Assembly (NCBI GenBank): GCA_937925635.1
Contig: CALALX010000082.1
Location: 1-8,375 of the forward strand
DNA: 8,375 nt
Direction: 5' to 3'
Origin: an uncultured Caulobacter sp.
GTDB taxonomy: Bacteria; Pseudomonadota; Alphaproteobacteria; Caulobacterales; Caulobacteraceae
Under the pieces are notes generated by a model. That model saw nothing but the letters and a program-made list of their open reading frames with translations, had not been told where the DNA came from and did no database searches. Within the stretch, counting starts at the first letter, position 1. The number at the start of each line of letters is the position of its first letter. Made by a program: the position numbers and the translations under genes. Below, piece after piece: positions 1-6,111 of the stretch.

Positions 1-184
1 GCCGGTCGTAGTCGCGCGCCGCCTCCGGATTCTCGGGGATCGGCGCGTTGGCTCGGGCGATCAGCGCGGAGGCGAGCACCGCCCCGACGGTGACGCCGAG
101 GCCAAACAGCAGATGCCGCGTCGAGCGACCCCGGCTGTTGGCCAGGTCATCGATGGCGCCTCGCGCGGTTTCGCCGAGATGCAT
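1..184 (-). CDS. Hypothetical membrane-anchored protein, N-terminal part
   Basis: This reading frame starts at an ATG and stays open for 61 codons until the window edge, so only the N-terminus is seen. Residues 1-24 are polar with several Arg, residues about 25-43 (LLFGLGVTVGAVLASALIA) form one hydrophobic helix, and a Pro/Glu-rich stretch with ENPEAARDYDR follows. This looks like a single-pass inner-membrane protein or an uncleaved signal anchor. The start is supported by AGGGAG about 8 bases upstream on the minus strand. It lies 67 bases downstream of the LysE-type gene in the same direction, so it could be the last visible member of that run. I do not recognise a family and assign no function. 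The codon use fits the neighbours and the frame is uninterrupted, so a real gene is likely. Confidence 0.6.
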   Translation of the reverse strand, partial: MHLGETARGAIDDLANSRGRSTRHLLFGLGVTVGAVLASALIARANAPIPENPEAARDYDR

Positions 185-251
185 GGTCGGTCTCCCTCAA
201 TCGCTCGATGCGGAAAAGCGATCAGGGCGATCCGGGTTCCGGGCGTCGCCG

Positions 252-869
252 CTAGCGGCGGGTCTCCCAGGCCAGCCACAGGGCGATGGCGGCCAGAGCC
301 AGGGCGAACAGGCCGCGGGCCGTGCGGCCGCCGCCCGCCGCCAGCAGCGGCCTGGCGCGCGCCGCGGCGAGGACGATGCTCAGATGTATGGCGAGGGCCA
401 CGGCGATGTGGGCGGCGCCGAGCACCAGCGCCTGCCGTTCGAAATCCCGCGCTGGGTCGGTGAAGCCGGGCAGCAGCCCGATATAGAAGACCGCCGCCTT
501 CGGGTTCAGGACGTTGGCCAGAAAGCCCCGGCCGGCCATCGACCAGGCGCCGGGCGCCGCGTCGCCCTCTTCGGCCGGATCGCCGCCGCCGCCCCGCCAG
601 GTGTCCCAGGCGAGCCACAGCAGGAAGACGACGCCGGCCCATCTGAGCGTCGGGTACATCCAGCCGATCCTCAGCACGAGTTGCGAGAGGCCGAACACCG
701 CTCCCAGCATGTAGACGGCCAGACCGGCGGTGATGCCCGCAATGGTCACCAGCCCGGCCCGCCGTCCCCACTGGCTGGAGACGATCGCCAGGTAGGCCAT
801 GTTCGGGCCCGGCGTCAGCTCGATGAGCAGGACGGCCGCCAGGAACGGGAAGAGGAGATCGAGGGGCAA
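252..869 (-). CDS. LysE/RhtB family amino-acid exporter
   Basis: A small integral membrane exporter of the LysE/RhtB (threonine/homoserine/lysine efflux) superfamily, expected to move an amino acid or similar metabolite out across the inner membrane. The family signature ELTPGPNMAYLAI lies directly after the first hydrophobic segment. Further hydrophobic segments follow, with the conserved GFLANVLNPKAAVFYIGLLPGF block near the middle. Substrate cannot be read from sequence. I chose the TTG start 7 bases after the bfr stop: it gives 205 residues, the usual family length, and begins at the first helix (PLDLLFPFLAAVLL). A GTG at 909-911 would add 14 polar residues, overlap bfr by 35 bases, and has no ribosome binding site. 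Neither start has a strong site, so coupling to bfr translation is plausible. The stop codon sits inside a perfect 14-base palindrome (247-260). Confidence 0.85.
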   Translation of the reverse strand: MPLDLLFPFLAAVLLIELTPGPNMAYLAIVSSQWGRRAGLVTIAGITAGLAVYMLGAVFGLSQLVLRIGWMYPTLRWAGVVFLLWLAWDTWRGGGGDPAEEGDAAPGAWSMAGRGFLANVLNPKAAVFYIGLLPGFTDPARDFERQALVLGAAHIAVALAIHLSIVLAAARARPLLAAGGGRTARGLFALALAAIALWLAWETRR

Positions 870-876
870 GCGGGGG

Positions 877-1365
877 CTAGTGGCCGCCGCCTTCGAGTTC
901 GCCGAGCGCACTCTGGAGGTAGTTCTGTTCGCCGAGCGATCTTACCAGCGACAGCTGCGTTTCGAGGAAGTCGATGTGCTCCTCGGTGTCCGACAGGATC
1001 TCCTTGAAGATCTGACGGCTGACGTAGTCGTGGGCGGCCTCGGCGGCGGTGACGCCCTTGATCAGGTCCTCGCGGCCGCCGACCTCGACGGCCAGATCGG
1101 CGGCCAGGCATTCGGGCACGGACTCGCCGATCTTCAGCTTCCGCAGGTCCTGCAGGTTCGGCAGGCCCTCCAGGAACAGGATCCGCTTGATGAGCTTGTC
1201 GGCGTGTTTCATCTCGCCGATGGACTCGTCGTAGGTGATCTTTCCCAGCCGCGCGAAGCCCCAGTCCTCGTACATGCGGGCATGCAGGAAGTACTGGTTC
1301 ACCGCGGTCAGCTCGTTGGTCAGGACCGCGTTGAGGAGCTTGATGATCGCAGGGTCGCCCTTCAT
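877..1365 (-). CDS. bfr: Bacterioferritin
   Basis: Haem-containing ferritin that oxidises Fe(II) and stores Fe(III) mineral inside a 24-subunit cytosolic shell. The 162-residue protein matches the usual length and opens with MKGDPAIIKLLN. With E. coli numbering, which applies here without gaps, ferroxidase ligands Glu18, Glu51, His54, Glu94 and His130 are present, and Met52 is the haem-bridging ligand (GEMKHAD). The blocks NQYFLHARM, RILFLEGLPNLQDL and HDYVSR are clear. Position 127, normally Glu in the ExxH ligand motif, is Thr here (ILSDTEEH). The ATG at 1365 is preceded by a strong AAGGAG; an upstream TTG at 1431 would add 22 unrelated residues and is rejected. It lies downstream of the DUF2804 gene and upstream of the exporter on the same strand. 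bfd, its usual partner, is one gene further upstream. Confidence 0.97.
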   Translation of the reverse strand: MKGDPAIIKLLNAVLTNELTAVNQYFLHARMYEDWGFARLGKITYDESIGEMKHADKLIKRILFLEGLPNLQDLRKLKIGESVPECLAADLAVEVGGREDLIKGVTAAEAAHDYVSRQIFKEILSDTEEHIDFLETQLSLVRSLGEQNYLQSALGELEGGGH

Positions 1366-1443
1366 GGCGCGCTCCTTCCAGGGATGAGTCGGCCTGACCC
1401 TGAACGCATGTCCGGAACCTCGCAACAGCAATGTCTGCTAGTG

Positions 1444-1462
1444 TTTCGCGGTTTCAGCGAAA
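1444..1462. repeat. Inverted repeat between the DUF2804 gene and bfr
   Basis: TTTCGC and GCGAAA are perfect 6-base arms separated by 7 bases. The element lies just after the DUF2804 stop and about 80 bases upstream of bfr. No T-run follows on the minus strand, so it is not a classic intrinsic terminator. It could be an operator, an attenuating hairpin or chance. No convincing promoter was found for bfr itself in this 107-base gap. Confidence 0.35.
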
Positions 1463-1472
1463 TCGGCCGCGG

Positions 1473-2495
1473 CTACCAGCGGTTCGCGACTTCCTCGGCG
1501 AAGCCGAGCAGGTCGCGGACCTCCAGCCGCGCGCCGTCGTCGAGGATGACATGGCCGCTGTAGCGGCCGAACGTCTGGTGCTGGATCGATCGGACGAGAC
1601 CGCACACGTCTCTGGCCGAGGCGCGGTCGATGATCGGCTCGAAGGTCATCTCGAAACGGCCGTCGTTGCTGGTGAAGCGCCAAGGGGCGCCGTCGAAGGT
1701 TCCCTCCGGCAGGTGAAAGATCACCTGGTCCAGTTTGTGGGCGCGTCCATCGAGGAAGAGCATGTTCTCGCTGGCGGCCGAGGTATCGCCAAAGCCATGG
1801 CCGATGTTGAAGCCGAATGGCCGCCCCTCGTGCAGGCCCGAGGCCGAGCCCCAGTACCAGGTGTTGTCGTAGGTCCAGACGCCCCGGCCCCAGTCGAGGA
1901 CGCCGAAAGCGGAGTCCGGCGCGAAGCGATGGCTTTCGCCGCCGACCGTGACCACGCCGGCGGCCGGCAGGCAGTTGATCTTCTGGTTGTAGTAGAAGGC
2001 GGTTGGGGCGCCCGAGAACGGGGTGGCGACGACCATGCGGTCCATGGCCGGCTGGGCGAGAAACAGGTCGCCCTTGAGCCCACGACCGCCCGCGAAGCCG
2101 GGGAAATCGACAGTCAGCCGCCGTCCGCCGGCCTCGTGGCGATAGGCGATGCTCATCTTGTCGTGGGTCTGGACGATGTCGCCAGCGTCGGCGCTTTCGG
2201 GAAGGCCCATGCCGCCCATGGGAAAGGGCAGCATGACGCCGCCCTGCAGCACCTTCGGCTCCCGGAAGTCCAGCCAATGGGCGGCCAGCACGCCCAGATA
2301 GTCATTGTCGGCGACGGTCAGGCAAAGGCCGACCTCCGGGGTCAGCACGGCGTAGTAGTCCCATTCCTTGATCCGCAGCGGATGAGCCTTCACCGCCGCG
2401 CGGCGATAGCGGCGCGCCTCCGAGGTGGCGTATCCGGGCTCGGCCAGCCGACCCCGCTCGTCGAGCAGCTCGCCCGGCCCCATCCTGTGTTGCAT
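1473..2495 (-). CDS. DUF2804 family protein
   Basis: A 340-residue soluble protein that I assign to the DUF2804 family from its overall pattern: an N-terminal KEWDYYAVLTPEVGLCLTVADNDYLG block, a MPFP/MGGMGLPES-like centre, then YYNQKINCLPAAG, GVLDWGRGVWTYDNTWYWGSASG and the GFNIGHGFGD motif. The composition suggests mostly beta structure rich in Trp, Gly and Asp; no signal peptide or membrane helix is evident. The family has no established biochemical role that I know of, so I give no function. The ATG at 2495 was chosen because the frame upstream of it runs through bfd in another frame and shows no family similarity. A second ATG four codons later is also possible; both have weak ribosome binding sites. 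It lies 65 bases after bfd and 107 bases before bfr, all on one strand, which suggests co-transcription and a possible link to iron handling (inference). Confidence 0.85.
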   Translation of the reverse strand: MQHRMGPGELLDERGRLAEPGYATSEARRYRRAAVKAHPLRIKEWDYYAVLTPEVGLCLTVADNDYLGVLAAHWLDFREPKVLQGGVMLPFPMGGMGLPESADAGDIVQTHDKMSIAYRHEAGGRRLTVDFPGFAGGRGLKGDLFLAQPAMDRMVVATPFSGAPTAFYYNQKINCLPAAGVVTVGGESHRFAPDSAFGVLDWGRGVWTYDNTWYWGSASGLHEGRPFGFNIGHGFGDTSAASENMLFLDGRAHKLDQVIFHLPEGTFDGAPWRFTSNDGRFEMTFEPIIDRASARDVCGLVRSIQHQTFGRYSGHVILDDGARLEVRDLLGFAEEVANRW

Positions 2496-2560
2496 GCGCC
2501 GCCCCCGCTGTTGTGTCGGGGACTGGTCTAGTCGGCCGACATCCGAGGTGTCGAGAGCCG

Positions 2561-2746
2561 CTACTCGGCCGCGTAGCGCAGCGCTTCCTGCGACTGGTCG
2601 ATCATCTCGCGCATCTCGCAGACGCACCGCGCGCACTGGGGTTTGCAGCCGTGCGCGCGGAAGATCTCGGCAGGCTTGTTCGCGCCGGCCTCGATGGCCG
2701 AGCGGACCTGACGCTCGCGGATGCCGTTGCAGTTGCACACGTACAC
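2561..2746 (-). CDS. bfd: Bacterioferritin-associated ferredoxin
   Basis: A 61-residue [2Fe-2S] protein that docks on bacterioferritin and passes electrons to its haem to release stored iron under iron limitation. It begins VYVCNCNGIRERQV (GTG initiator), the family's typical N-terminus. The four cluster cysteines fall at Cys4, Cys6, Cys38 and Cys41 (CNC near the start and QCARC later), the same positions as in E. coli Bfd. Two further cysteines, Cys34 and Cys43, flank the second pair. The GTG at 2746 was preferred over the TTG/ATG-like extensions upstream because those lie across the predicted promoter; AGGGG lies about 11 bases before the start. It is the first gene of the leftward run that includes the DUF2804 gene and bfr. 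A Fur-like palindrome overlaps its promoter, which fits the iron-repressed control known for bfd in other bacteria. Confidence 0.95.
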   Translation of the reverse strand: MYVCNCNGIRERQVRSAIEAGANKPAEIFRAHGCKPQCARCVCEMREMIDQSQEALRYAAE

Positions 2747-2777
2747 GGGTGGGACGCCCCTGATCGAGAATGCTTCG

Positions 2778-2806
2778 CATGTAGCGACTCTTGAACGCCG
2801 TTGCAA
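2778..2806 (-). promoter_or_regulatory. Predicted bfd promoter (Caulobacter-type)
   Basis: Read on the minus strand, TTGCAAC is followed by 14 bases and then GCTACATG. This matches the Caulobacter housekeeping pattern TTGACGS-N10-14-GCTANAWC well: 7 of 8 positions in the -10 element agree. The predicted start of transcription leaves a leader of roughly 25 bases before the bfd GTG. No transcript data are available. Confidence 0.55.
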
Positions 2807-2816
2807 CTCATTTGCA
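2802..2816. promoter_or_regulatory. Fur-like 7-1-7 operator candidate
   Basis: TGCAACT-C-ATTTGCA is an inverted repeat of two 7-base halves around one centre base, with 6 of 7 pairs matching. This has the geometry of the Fur-family 7-1-7 site (TGATAAT-N-ATTATCA). It covers the -35 element of the predicted bfd promoter, so a bound repressor would block bfd. It also lies upstream of the divergent cydA and near a weak rightward candidate (TTGAAC at 2791, CATATT at 2815, 18 bases between). Which regulator binds is inference; an Irr- or Mur-type protein is an alternative. Confidence 0.45.
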
Positions 2817-2917
2817 TATTGCGCCCGAGTGCGACGGGATGTCGCTGGATCGATCGTTGTTACGCCGACGTTTCAGGCGCAGGACGACTTCCCAATCCGC
2901 CGAAGGGGCAAGCGGGC

Positions 2918-4312
2918 ATGGACCTCGACGCAATACTGCTGGCGCGGCTGCAGTTCGCCTTCACCATCGCGTTCCACATCATCTTTCCCAGCTTCACCAT
3001 CGGCCTGGCCAGTTTCCTGGCTGTCCTTGAGGGTCTGTGGCTTTCGACGCGGCGCGAGGTCTTCCGGAACCTCTATCTGTTCTGGGTGAAGATCTTCGCG
3101 CTCAGCTTCGGCATGGGCGTCGTGTCCGGGGTGGTGATGAGCTACGAGCTCGGCGCCAACTGGTCGGAGTTCTCGAAGGTCGCCTCGCCGGTGATCGGGC
3201 CCCTGCTGGCCTTCGAGGTGCTGACCGCCTTCTTCCTGGAGGCCAGCTTCCTGGGGGTCATGCTGTTCGGATGGAAAAAGGTCGGGCCGCGGCTGCATTT
3301 CGCCGCGACCGTGCTGGTGGCGATCGGCACCTTGATCTCGGCCTTCTGGATCCTGTCGGCCAACAGCTGGATGCAGCATCCGACCGGCTATCAGGTGCTG
3401 GCCGACGGCACGCTGCGGGCCACCGACTGGCTCGAGGTGATCTTCTCGCCGACCTTCCCCTCGCGCTTCTTCCACATGGCGCTGGCGGCCTTCCTGACCA
3501 CCTCGCTCGTCGTCGGGGCGGCGAGCGCCTGGCAACTGCTCAGGGACCGGACGCAGCCGGAATCGGGCATGGCCCTGCGCATGGCGATCGGCATGTTCGC
3601 CATCGTCGCACCGCTGCAGCTGTTCGCCGGCCACCTTTCCGGCGAGATGGTCCGCGTGCACCAACCGCTGAAGCTGGCCGCCATCGAGGCCTACTGGACG
3701 ACGCGCCCCGACCAGCCGCAGAGCCTGGTCGGCCTCCCCGACCGGCAGGCCGGCAAGACCCACTACGAGGTGGAGATTCCAGGGATCGGCAACCTGATCC
3801 AGGGCGTGCCCAAGGACACCATGCTGCAGGGGCTCGACAGCTTCCCCCGTGAGGACTGGCCGGTGGTCGGCCTGGTCTACTGGTCGTTCCGCATCATGGT
3901 CGGGCTCGGCCTGGCGATGATCGGCCTGGGCGTCTGGGGTGTGATCCTGATCCTGACCAAGCGGCTCGAGTCTTCGCCCTGGTTCCTGCGATCGGCGGTT
4001 CTGATGGGGCCAAGCGGCTTCGTCGCCGTCATCGCCGGCTGGATCGTCGCCGAGGTCGGCCGCCAGCCCTGGACGATCTATGGCGTGTTGCGGACGGCGG
4101 ACTCGGTCTCGCCGGTCGGGCCGGGACAGGTCAGCGCCTCGCTGCTGGCCTTCATGGTCATCTACGCGGTCGTGTTCAGCGCCGGCGCCGTCTACATCCT
4201 GCGCCTGATCGCCAAGGGGCCCGCTCCCGACCAGGAGCCGGCGCCCGAGGGCGAGGGCCGCGCGCCCGGGTCGCCGCTAGCCGCGGCGCCGGCCGAGCCG
4301 AAGGAGGTCTGA
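2918..4312 (+). CDS. cydA: Cytochrome bd-type quinol oxidase subunit I (CioA-like)
   Basis: Catalytic subunit of a bd-type terminal oxidase in the inner membrane: it oxidises quinol and reduces O2 to water without pumping protons. The 464-residue protein begins MDLDAILLARLQFAFTIAFH. Visible ligands are His20 (high-spin haem), His186 (FFHMALAAF) and Met327 (FRIMVGLG) for haem b558. Lys252 and Glu257 of the quinol-binding KLAAIEA motif, Glu100 and Glu108 of the buried EVLTAFFLE motif, and GRQPW at 381-385 are present. The segment between KLAAIEA and FRIM is about 66 residues shorter than in E. coli CydA, which marks the short-Q-loop, cyanide-insensitive (CioA) class. The C-terminal tail (about 433-464) is Pro/Ala/Glu-rich. 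The start has AAGGGG about 9 bases upstream; the frame extends further upstream but without family similarity. cydB follows after two bases. Confidence 0.97.
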   Translation: MDLDAILLARLQFAFTIAFHIIFPSFTIGLASFLAVLEGLWLSTRREVFRNLYLFWVKIFALSFGMGVVSGVVMSYELGANWSEFSKVASPVIGPLLAFEVLTAFFLEASFLGVMLFGWKKVGPRLHFAATVLVAIGTLISAFWILSANSWMQHPTGYQVLADGTLRATDWLEVIFSPTFPSRFFHMALAAFLTTSLVVGAASAWQLLRDRTQPESGMALRMAIGMFAIVAPLQLFAGHLSGEMVRVHQPLKLAAIEAYWTTRPDQPQSLVGLPDRQAGKTHYEVEIPGIGNLIQGVPKDTMLQGLDSFPREDWPVVGLVYWSFRIMVGLGLAMIGLGVWGVILILTKRLESSPWFLRSAVLMGPSGFVAVIAGWIVAEVGRQPWTIYGVLRTADSVSPVGPGQVSASLLAFMVIYAVVFSAGAVYILRLIAKGPAPDQEPAPEGEGRAPGSPLAAAPAEPKEV

Positions 4313-4314
4313 CC

Positions 4315-5337
4315 ATGAACCTCGACCTTCCCCTGATCTGGGCCGGGCTGATCGCCGTCGCCGTCCTGCTCTATGTGCTGCTCGACGGCTTCGACCTCGG
4401 CGTCGGCATCCTGTTCCCATTCGCGCGCACCCCGGCCGAGCGGGACACGATGATGGACAGCATCGCGCCGGTCTGGGACGGCAACGAGACCTGGCTGGTG
4501 CTGGGCGGCGGCGGCCTGTTCGCCGCCTTTCCGCTGGCCTACGGCATCATCACGCCGGCTTTCTACCTTCCGATCATCCTGATGCTGCTGGCGCTGATCC
4601 TGCGCGGCGTTGCGTTCGAGTTCCGGCTGCACGGTCGCAAGCGGGGCAAGGCCTTCTGGACCTTCGCCTTCTCGGCGGGGTCGCTGCTGGCGACCATCTC
4701 CCAGGGTTTCGTGCTCGGCGGCTTCATCCAGGGCGTGACGGTGGCGGACGGGCGGTTCGCGGGTCAACCCTTCGACTGGCTGACCCCCTACACCCTTCTG
4801 GTGGCGGCGGGCCTCGTGGCCGGCTACGCCCTGCTCGGCGGCGGCTGGCTGATGTGGAAGACGCAGGACCAGCTGCACGGCGACGCGCGGCGGTGGACCT
4901 CGGTCGCGGCCGCGGCGACTGGTCTGCTGCTGTTCGCGGTCAGCGTCGCCACCCTGTACGCCCACCCGCAGGTGGCTGAGCGCTGGGGTTACGCCGAGGG
5001 CGCCTTCGGGCCCCGTTTCCTGCCCCTGCTGCCCATTCCGCTGCTCGGCGCGGCCGGGCTGGCGGTGGTGGCCTGGGGCCTGTGGAAGAAGTCCCATGGC
5101 TGGCCCTTCCTCGGCGCGGCCCTGGTCTTCCTGTCGGGCTACGCCGGCCTGGCGGTCAGCTTCTTCCCCAGCATCGTGCCCTATGACATCGATTTCCGGC
5201 AGGCGGCCAATGCCGACAACGCCCTGGGCCTGATGCTGGTGGGGATCGTCATCCTGCTGCCGGCCATCCTGGGCTACACGGTGTGGGTCTACTGGGTGTT
5301 CCGCGGCAAGGTCAGCGCCGATGCCGGCTATCATTGA
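4315..5337 (+). CDS. cydB: Cytochrome bd-type quinol oxidase subunit II (CioB-like)
   Basis: Second large membrane subunit of the bd-type quinol oxidase, needed for assembly and haem incorporation with subunit I. The 340-residue protein carries the family blocks LLDGFDLGVGIL (about residues 22-33), APVWDGNETWLVLGGGGLFAAFP (51-73) and LRGVAFEFR (96-104). It has multiple hydrophobic segments up to the terminal YTVWVYWVFRGKV. Asp28 and the WDGNETW motif are conserved features of the family. The start is fixed by a near-perfect AAGGAGGT at the end of cydA, with only two bases between cydA stop and cydB ATG, so the two are translated together. Its last 17 bases overlap a small downstream gene in another frame. 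No cydCD transporter genes are found in the window. Confidence 0.97.
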   Translation: MNLDLPLIWAGLIAVAVLLYVLLDGFDLGVGILFPFARTPAERDTMMDSIAPVWDGNETWLVLGGGGLFAAFPLAYGIITPAFYLPIILMLLALILRGVAFEFRLHGRKRGKAFWTFAFSAGSLLATISQGFVLGGFIQGVTVADGRFAGQPFDWLTPYTLLVAAGLVAGYALLGGGWLMWKTQDQLHGDARRWTSVAAAATGLLLFAVSVATLYAHPQVAERWGYAEGAFGPRFLPLLPIPLLGAAGLAVVAWGLWKKSHGWPFLGAALVFLSGYAGLAVSFFPSIVPYDIDFRQAANADNALGLMLVGIVILLPAILGYTVWVYWVFRGKVSADAGYH

Positions 5338-5467
5338 GCCGCCGCCCGAGGAGGGCGACGCCATCGCCCCGCTGTGGAAGCGGCTGGGCTGGTTTCTCGG
5401 CATCGCGCTGGCCTCGACCCTGGCGACCGCCGGGGTCGCCTATGCGCTGAAGGCCCTGCTCGTGTAG
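5321..5467 (+). CDS. DUF2474-like small oxidase subunit (CydX/CioS type)
   Basis: A 48-residue protein starting MPAIIEPPPEEGDAIAP, then LWKRLGWFLGIALASTLATAG and one hydrophobic helix to YALKALLV. The acidic/proline-rich head, the WKRLGW motif and the single C-terminal helix match my knowledge of DUF2474, short proteins encoded right after cioAB-type oxidase genes. Members are thought to act as the small third subunit, like CydX in E. coli, stabilising the oxidase in the membrane. The ATG lies inside cydB (17-base overlap, different frame), with AAGG about 10 bases upstream, so translation is probably coupled. It ends 10 bases before thiE. The assignment rests on motif and location; a family search would settle it. 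It is too short for many gene callers and easily missed. Confidence 0.82.
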   Translation: MPAIIEPPPEEGDAIAPLWKRLGWFLGIALASTLATAGVAYALKALLV

Positions 5468-5477
5468 AGACGGGGCC

Positions 5478-6107
5478 ATGACCGCCTGCCGCCTCTATCT
5501 GATCACGCCGCCGCGCATCGACGACCTCGCCGCCTTCGGCCGCGACCTCGCCGCGGCGCTCGACGCCGGCGACGTCGCCGCTCTACAGATCCGCCTCAAG
5601 GATGTCCCGGACGCGGTGATCGCCGCCGCCGTGGACATGATCCTGCCCATCGCTCACGCCCGCGACGTGGCGGTGATCCTCAACGACCGCCCGGACCTGG
5701 CGGCGAAGCTGGGATGCGACGGCGTCCATGTCGGCCAGGGCGACGCCAGCTATGCCGAGGCCCGTCGCCTGGTCGGCCCGGACCGCATGGTCGGCGTCAC
5801 CTGCCACGACAGCCGGCACCTGGCGATGGAGGCCGCCGAGGCCGGCGCCGACTACGTCGCGTTCGGCGCCGTCTTTCCGACCACGACCAAGGACGCGAGC
5901 ACCCGCGCCGACCCCGAGATCCTGACCATCTGGCAGGAGACCATGGAGGTCCCCTGCGTGGCCATCGGCGGCATCACGGCGGAGAACGTCGCGATCGTGG
6001 CCAGGGCCGGGGCCGACTTCGCCGCCGTCAGCGCCGGCGTCTGGGCCCATCCGGACGGCCCGGCGGCGGCCGTCAAGGCCCTCAACGCGGCGATCGCGGG
6101 AGCCTGA
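5478..6107 (+). CDS. thiE: Thiamine phosphate synthase
   Basis: Cytosolic enzyme that joins hydroxymethylpyrimidine diphosphate and thiazole phosphate to give thiamine monophosphate. The 209-residue protein is a single TIM-barrel with the family order of motifs: LQIRLKD (Arg39, Lys41), VILNDRPDLAAKLGCDGVHVGQGD (Asn69, Asp70, Asp89), GVTCHDS (about 106-112), ADYVAFGAVFPTTTK (Thr134-Lys138) and AIGGITAENV (Gly164-Gly165). These bind the diphosphate and metal. The close relative TenI lacks parts of this set, so ThiE is preferred, though a TenI-like paralogue cannot be fully excluded. It starts 10 bases after the small oxidase subunit gene, with a GACGGGG stretch as a weak ribosome binding site. 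No room exists for a TPP riboswitch directly upstream. It probably shares the cydAB transcript. Confidence 0.92.
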   Translation: MTACRLYLITPPRIDDLAAFGRDLAAALDAGDVAALQIRLKDVPDAVIAAAVDMILPIAHARDVAVILNDRPDLAAKLGCDGVHVGQGDASYAEARRLVGPDRMVGVTCHDSRHLAMEAAEAGADYVAFGAVFPTTTKDASTRADPEILTIWQETMEVPCVAIGGITAENVAIVARAGADFAAVSAGVWAHPDGPAAAVKALNAAIAGA

Positions 6108-6111
6108 TTCA

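Noticed and set aside
247..260. 14-base perfect palindrome at the exporter stop codon
   Set aside because: Perfect (CGCCGCTAGCGGCG) but without a loop or T-run, so it is not a convincing terminator; kept only as a note in the exporter entry.
48..2531. Long plus-strand open frames across the exporter, bfr and DUF2804 genes
   Set aside because: They lie antisense to genes with clear family motifs, have Arg/Gly/Ala-rich, low-complexity-like translations and no recognisable domains. Long antisense frames are expected at this GC content.
2531..2540. GTCGGCCGAC palindrome upstream of the DUF2804 gene
   Set aside because: A 10-base GC palindrome is common by chance in this composition, and no flanking promoter or T-run supports a role.
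2496..2780. N-terminal extension of the DUF2804 frame to 2780
   Set aside because: The extra 95 codons overlap bfd in another frame and the bfd promoter, and show no DUF2804 similarity.
2747..2917. FNR/FixK box controlling cydAB
   Set aside because: No TTGAT-N4-ATCAA or close variant was seen in the divergent gap; the GGATCGATCG stretch is only a partial palindrome.
2873..3763. Minus-strand 296-codon frame opposite cydA
   Set aside because: Antisense to a certain gene and lacking domain-like content; its His/Gln/Glu-rich composition is a mirror of the membrane protein's codons.
4192..5403. Minus-strand 403-codon frame opposite cydB
   Set aside because: Same reason: mirror of a confirmed membrane protein gene, without motifs or a ribosome binding site.
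5338..5477. TPP riboswitch in front of thiE
   Set aside because: The space before thiE is taken up by the small oxidase-subunit gene plus 10 bases; no THI-box pattern such as CTGAGA with its partner helix is visible.
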